This document shows positions 62,847 through 64,000 of a stretch of DNA of 64,000 bases, one piece after another. Source of the DNA: Planococcus citri (lineage: Eukaryota > Arthropoda > Insecta > Hemiptera > Pseudococcidae). Made by a program: the position numbers and the translations under genes. Each line of letters starts with the position of its first letter. Position 1 is the first letter of the stretch. Location of the stretch: contig NC_088677.1 of NCBI RefSeq assembly GCF_950023065.1, positions 71,511,469 through 71,575,468 on the forward strand, written 5' to 3'. The notes under the pieces are model-generated. The model saw only the letters and a list, made by a program, of their open reading frames with translations. It was not told the DNA's origin and did no database searches.

Positions 62847-63059
62847 TTAGAAACGGATGCAATTTCCATTCAAATACTGGGTCAGCTGGGGAAATGGTTT
62901 AATGAGTCTGAATCCCTCTTCTTCTAATTTTTTGTTCTGTTGGTCGAATGATATTTTTACCTCGTGACGAATATTCAGATTTTTAAGCCCAAATAGGTAG
63001 TTAGTTACTGCAATATCATTTTCGTCGCGGAATAAATGACCAAAATCGAAAAACCCCAT
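62847..63059 (-). CDS. 70-codon ORF with coding-like composition, unrecognised
   Basis: An ATG-started minus-strand frame of 70 codons within the chn intron. The product is mixed and charged, without the Phe/Lys/Leu bias of the chance frames in this AT-rich DNA: it begins MGFFDFGHLFRDENDIAV and has a central Lys/Glu-rich part. An in-frame TAG lies just before the ATG, and a possible acceptor, TTTGATTTACAG, lies about 35 bases upstream on the minus strand. No domain is recognised. It could be a small nested gene, a remnant of a mobile element, or chance. Confidence 0.25.
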   Translation of the reverse strand: MGFFDFGHLFRDENDIAVTNYLFGLKNLNIRHEVKISFDQQNKKLEEEGFRLIKPFPQLTQYLNGNCIRF

Positions 63060-63159
63060 ACTAGACTAGATTCTAACCCTCAAAAAAGCGATTCTGTAAA
63101 TCAAATCGGGAATGTGAAATGTTTTGGGCGGGAAATGGGCTTACGGACGAGCTCTTGCT

Positions 63160-63272
63160 AAAAATGCAATTTCCCCAGCGCTGGACCCGCTTATTTTCGA
63201 GATTGGGGCCCAAATGGGGCCAATTTTGGGTCCGTAAATCATTCGAGGAATGTGTGGGGAAATTGCATTTTT
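63160..63272. repeat. Perfect 18-bp inverted repeat
   Basis: AAAAATGCAATTTCCCCA (63160-63177) and its reverse complement (63255-63272) bracket a G/C-rich spacer with GGGGCC palindromes. A third partial copy, TGCAATTTCCCCA, lies at 63302. Confidence 0.75.
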
Positions 63273-64000
63273 GGGTAGTGTTGGTATCGTAGATGAGAAA
63301 TGTGCAATTTCCCCAACCCCCCAGGCGCTTATTTTGGGCTCACCCCCCTTTCAAAATTTCGACTTTCCAATAAAAATTCATTGAAATACGAGAAATTTAC
63401 ACTTTCGGATGAAATTTTGTATACTAACTAATGAAGGCATGAAGAAATCATATCTGGCGAGTTTTGGTTTTTCCAGGCCCCAATTGGGGTTGCAGGAGCA
63501 CCCCCACCCCCAATTTTAAAGTTGGGGTAAAATGTCGATATTGGTGTCGTTTTCGTATGAAACGACCACGCCGATGACGAATATGAAGTCAGATTTGAGA
63601 CTGCACCTCTCAGTACCCAGAATGAGTGGATATAATACTTGTGAAAATGTAATCGAGTCATTCTCGTCATTCCACATCAATTCGACCAAGAAGTTGAAAG
63701 GGCGGGGGTCGGTGATTTCTTTGAAAATTTTCCTGTGGAAATACCTTCCGAAGGGATGACCAATGGCGCAAATTGCAGCCCTCTACCCCTTGTTCAATGG
63801 CTGGTAGGGGGTGTAAAAAATTTCAGTGAACTTGAAATATCATCCATTTCAGCAGTGGATTACTAGGTAACCACGATACCTACGTAAATTGAACTTTTTC
63901 CAATAGTTAGAGTTGAAAGGTTTTTTCACGCGAAAGATTAGCTCGAAAAGTTTCAAAACGTAGTTTTCTTATCGTTCTGACTCTCAAAAATTAAGAAAAA
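63273..64000. other. Intronic DNA, right edge
   Basis: C/G-rich words (CCCCACCCCC at 63502) in AT-rich DNA. A TTTTTCCAG acceptor-like site at 63476 opens a short Pro-rich frame that stops after 17 codons with no donor, so no exon is called. Confidence 0.35.

Larger units (their letters stand above)
57472..64000 (+). other. chn: Intron of chn downstream of the first coding exon
   Basis: The intron opens with donor GTAAAT at 57472 and reaches the window edge with no convincing coding acceptor on the + strand, so it is longer than 6.5 kb. It holds a Helentron-like element, a tRNA-derived SINE head, degenerate tandem repeats, two poly-C runs and a small minus-strand ORF, all listed separately. 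The first 200 bases are CpG-containing (GTCGTCGTCGACTCGTCG near 57664) and may be regulatory. Confidence 0.55.

Noticed and set aside
63477..63534. Coding exon of chn after a TTTTTCCAG acceptor
   Set aside because: The frame stops after 17 Pro-rich codons and has no donor.

Overview
This window looks like insect nuclear DNA, most likely from a hemipteran (scale insect, mealybug or aphid-like). The basis is the intron-rich layout, the abundance of TAGGTACCTA-type words, AT-rich degenerate repeats with embedded poly-C/poly-G runs, and one unmistakable metazoan C2H2 zinc-finger protein. The taxon is an inference from composition and gene type, not proven. There are no bacterial operons, rRNA genes or CRISPR arrays.

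The one firmly supported gene is on the + strand: a 464-codon coding exon at 56080-57471, encoding six C2H2 zinc fingers in a 2+4 arrangement, that closely resembles insect Charlatan (chn, the REST/NRSF-like neural regulator). It starts at an ATG preceded by three in-frame stops and ends in phase 0 at a CAG|GTAAAT donor. The 3' part of the gene lies beyond position 64000. A 5'UTR portion of the same exon probably begins at 55803, after a CTTTTTACAG acceptor. Everything from about 14 kb to 55.8 kb reads as upstream intron, with several candidate alternative leader exons: CpG-rich segments ending in donors at 14299 and 42469, a TATA-box/donor pair at 47370/47823, and a 66-nt non-coding exon at 46604-46669. 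A consensus recursive-splice (ratchet) site lies at 26143/26144.

Layout. 1-5.8 kb: non-coding, with a possible minus-strand first exon at 1481-1682. 5.8-6.7 kb: a DNA element with terminal inverted repeats. 7.4-7.95 kb: a degenerate tandem array. 8193-8256: a short exon-like block. 8.3-14.3 kb: sparse DNA ending in the CpG-rich leader candidate. 14.3-34 kb: intron-like DNA alternating between unique CpG-containing islands and degenerate AT-rich repeats. 34.6-35.7 kb and 39.04-39.76 kb: two long foldback (inverted repeat) elements. 41.5-42.5 kb: a second CpG-rich leader candidate. 53.45-54.56 kb: a degenerate tandem array. 55.8-57.5 kb: chn. 57.5-64 kb: downstream intron carrying a Helentron-like element with a nested tRNA-derived SINE and a 70-codon minus-strand ORF.

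No new protein system is visible. The most interesting signals are in the non-coding DNA: the ratchet site, two intronic foldbacks that would form long dsRNA if transcribed, the Helentron/SINE nest, a GATC-dense block and a cluster of DRE-like TATCGAT sites. All similarity statements come from reading the sequence. No database search or alignment program was run.
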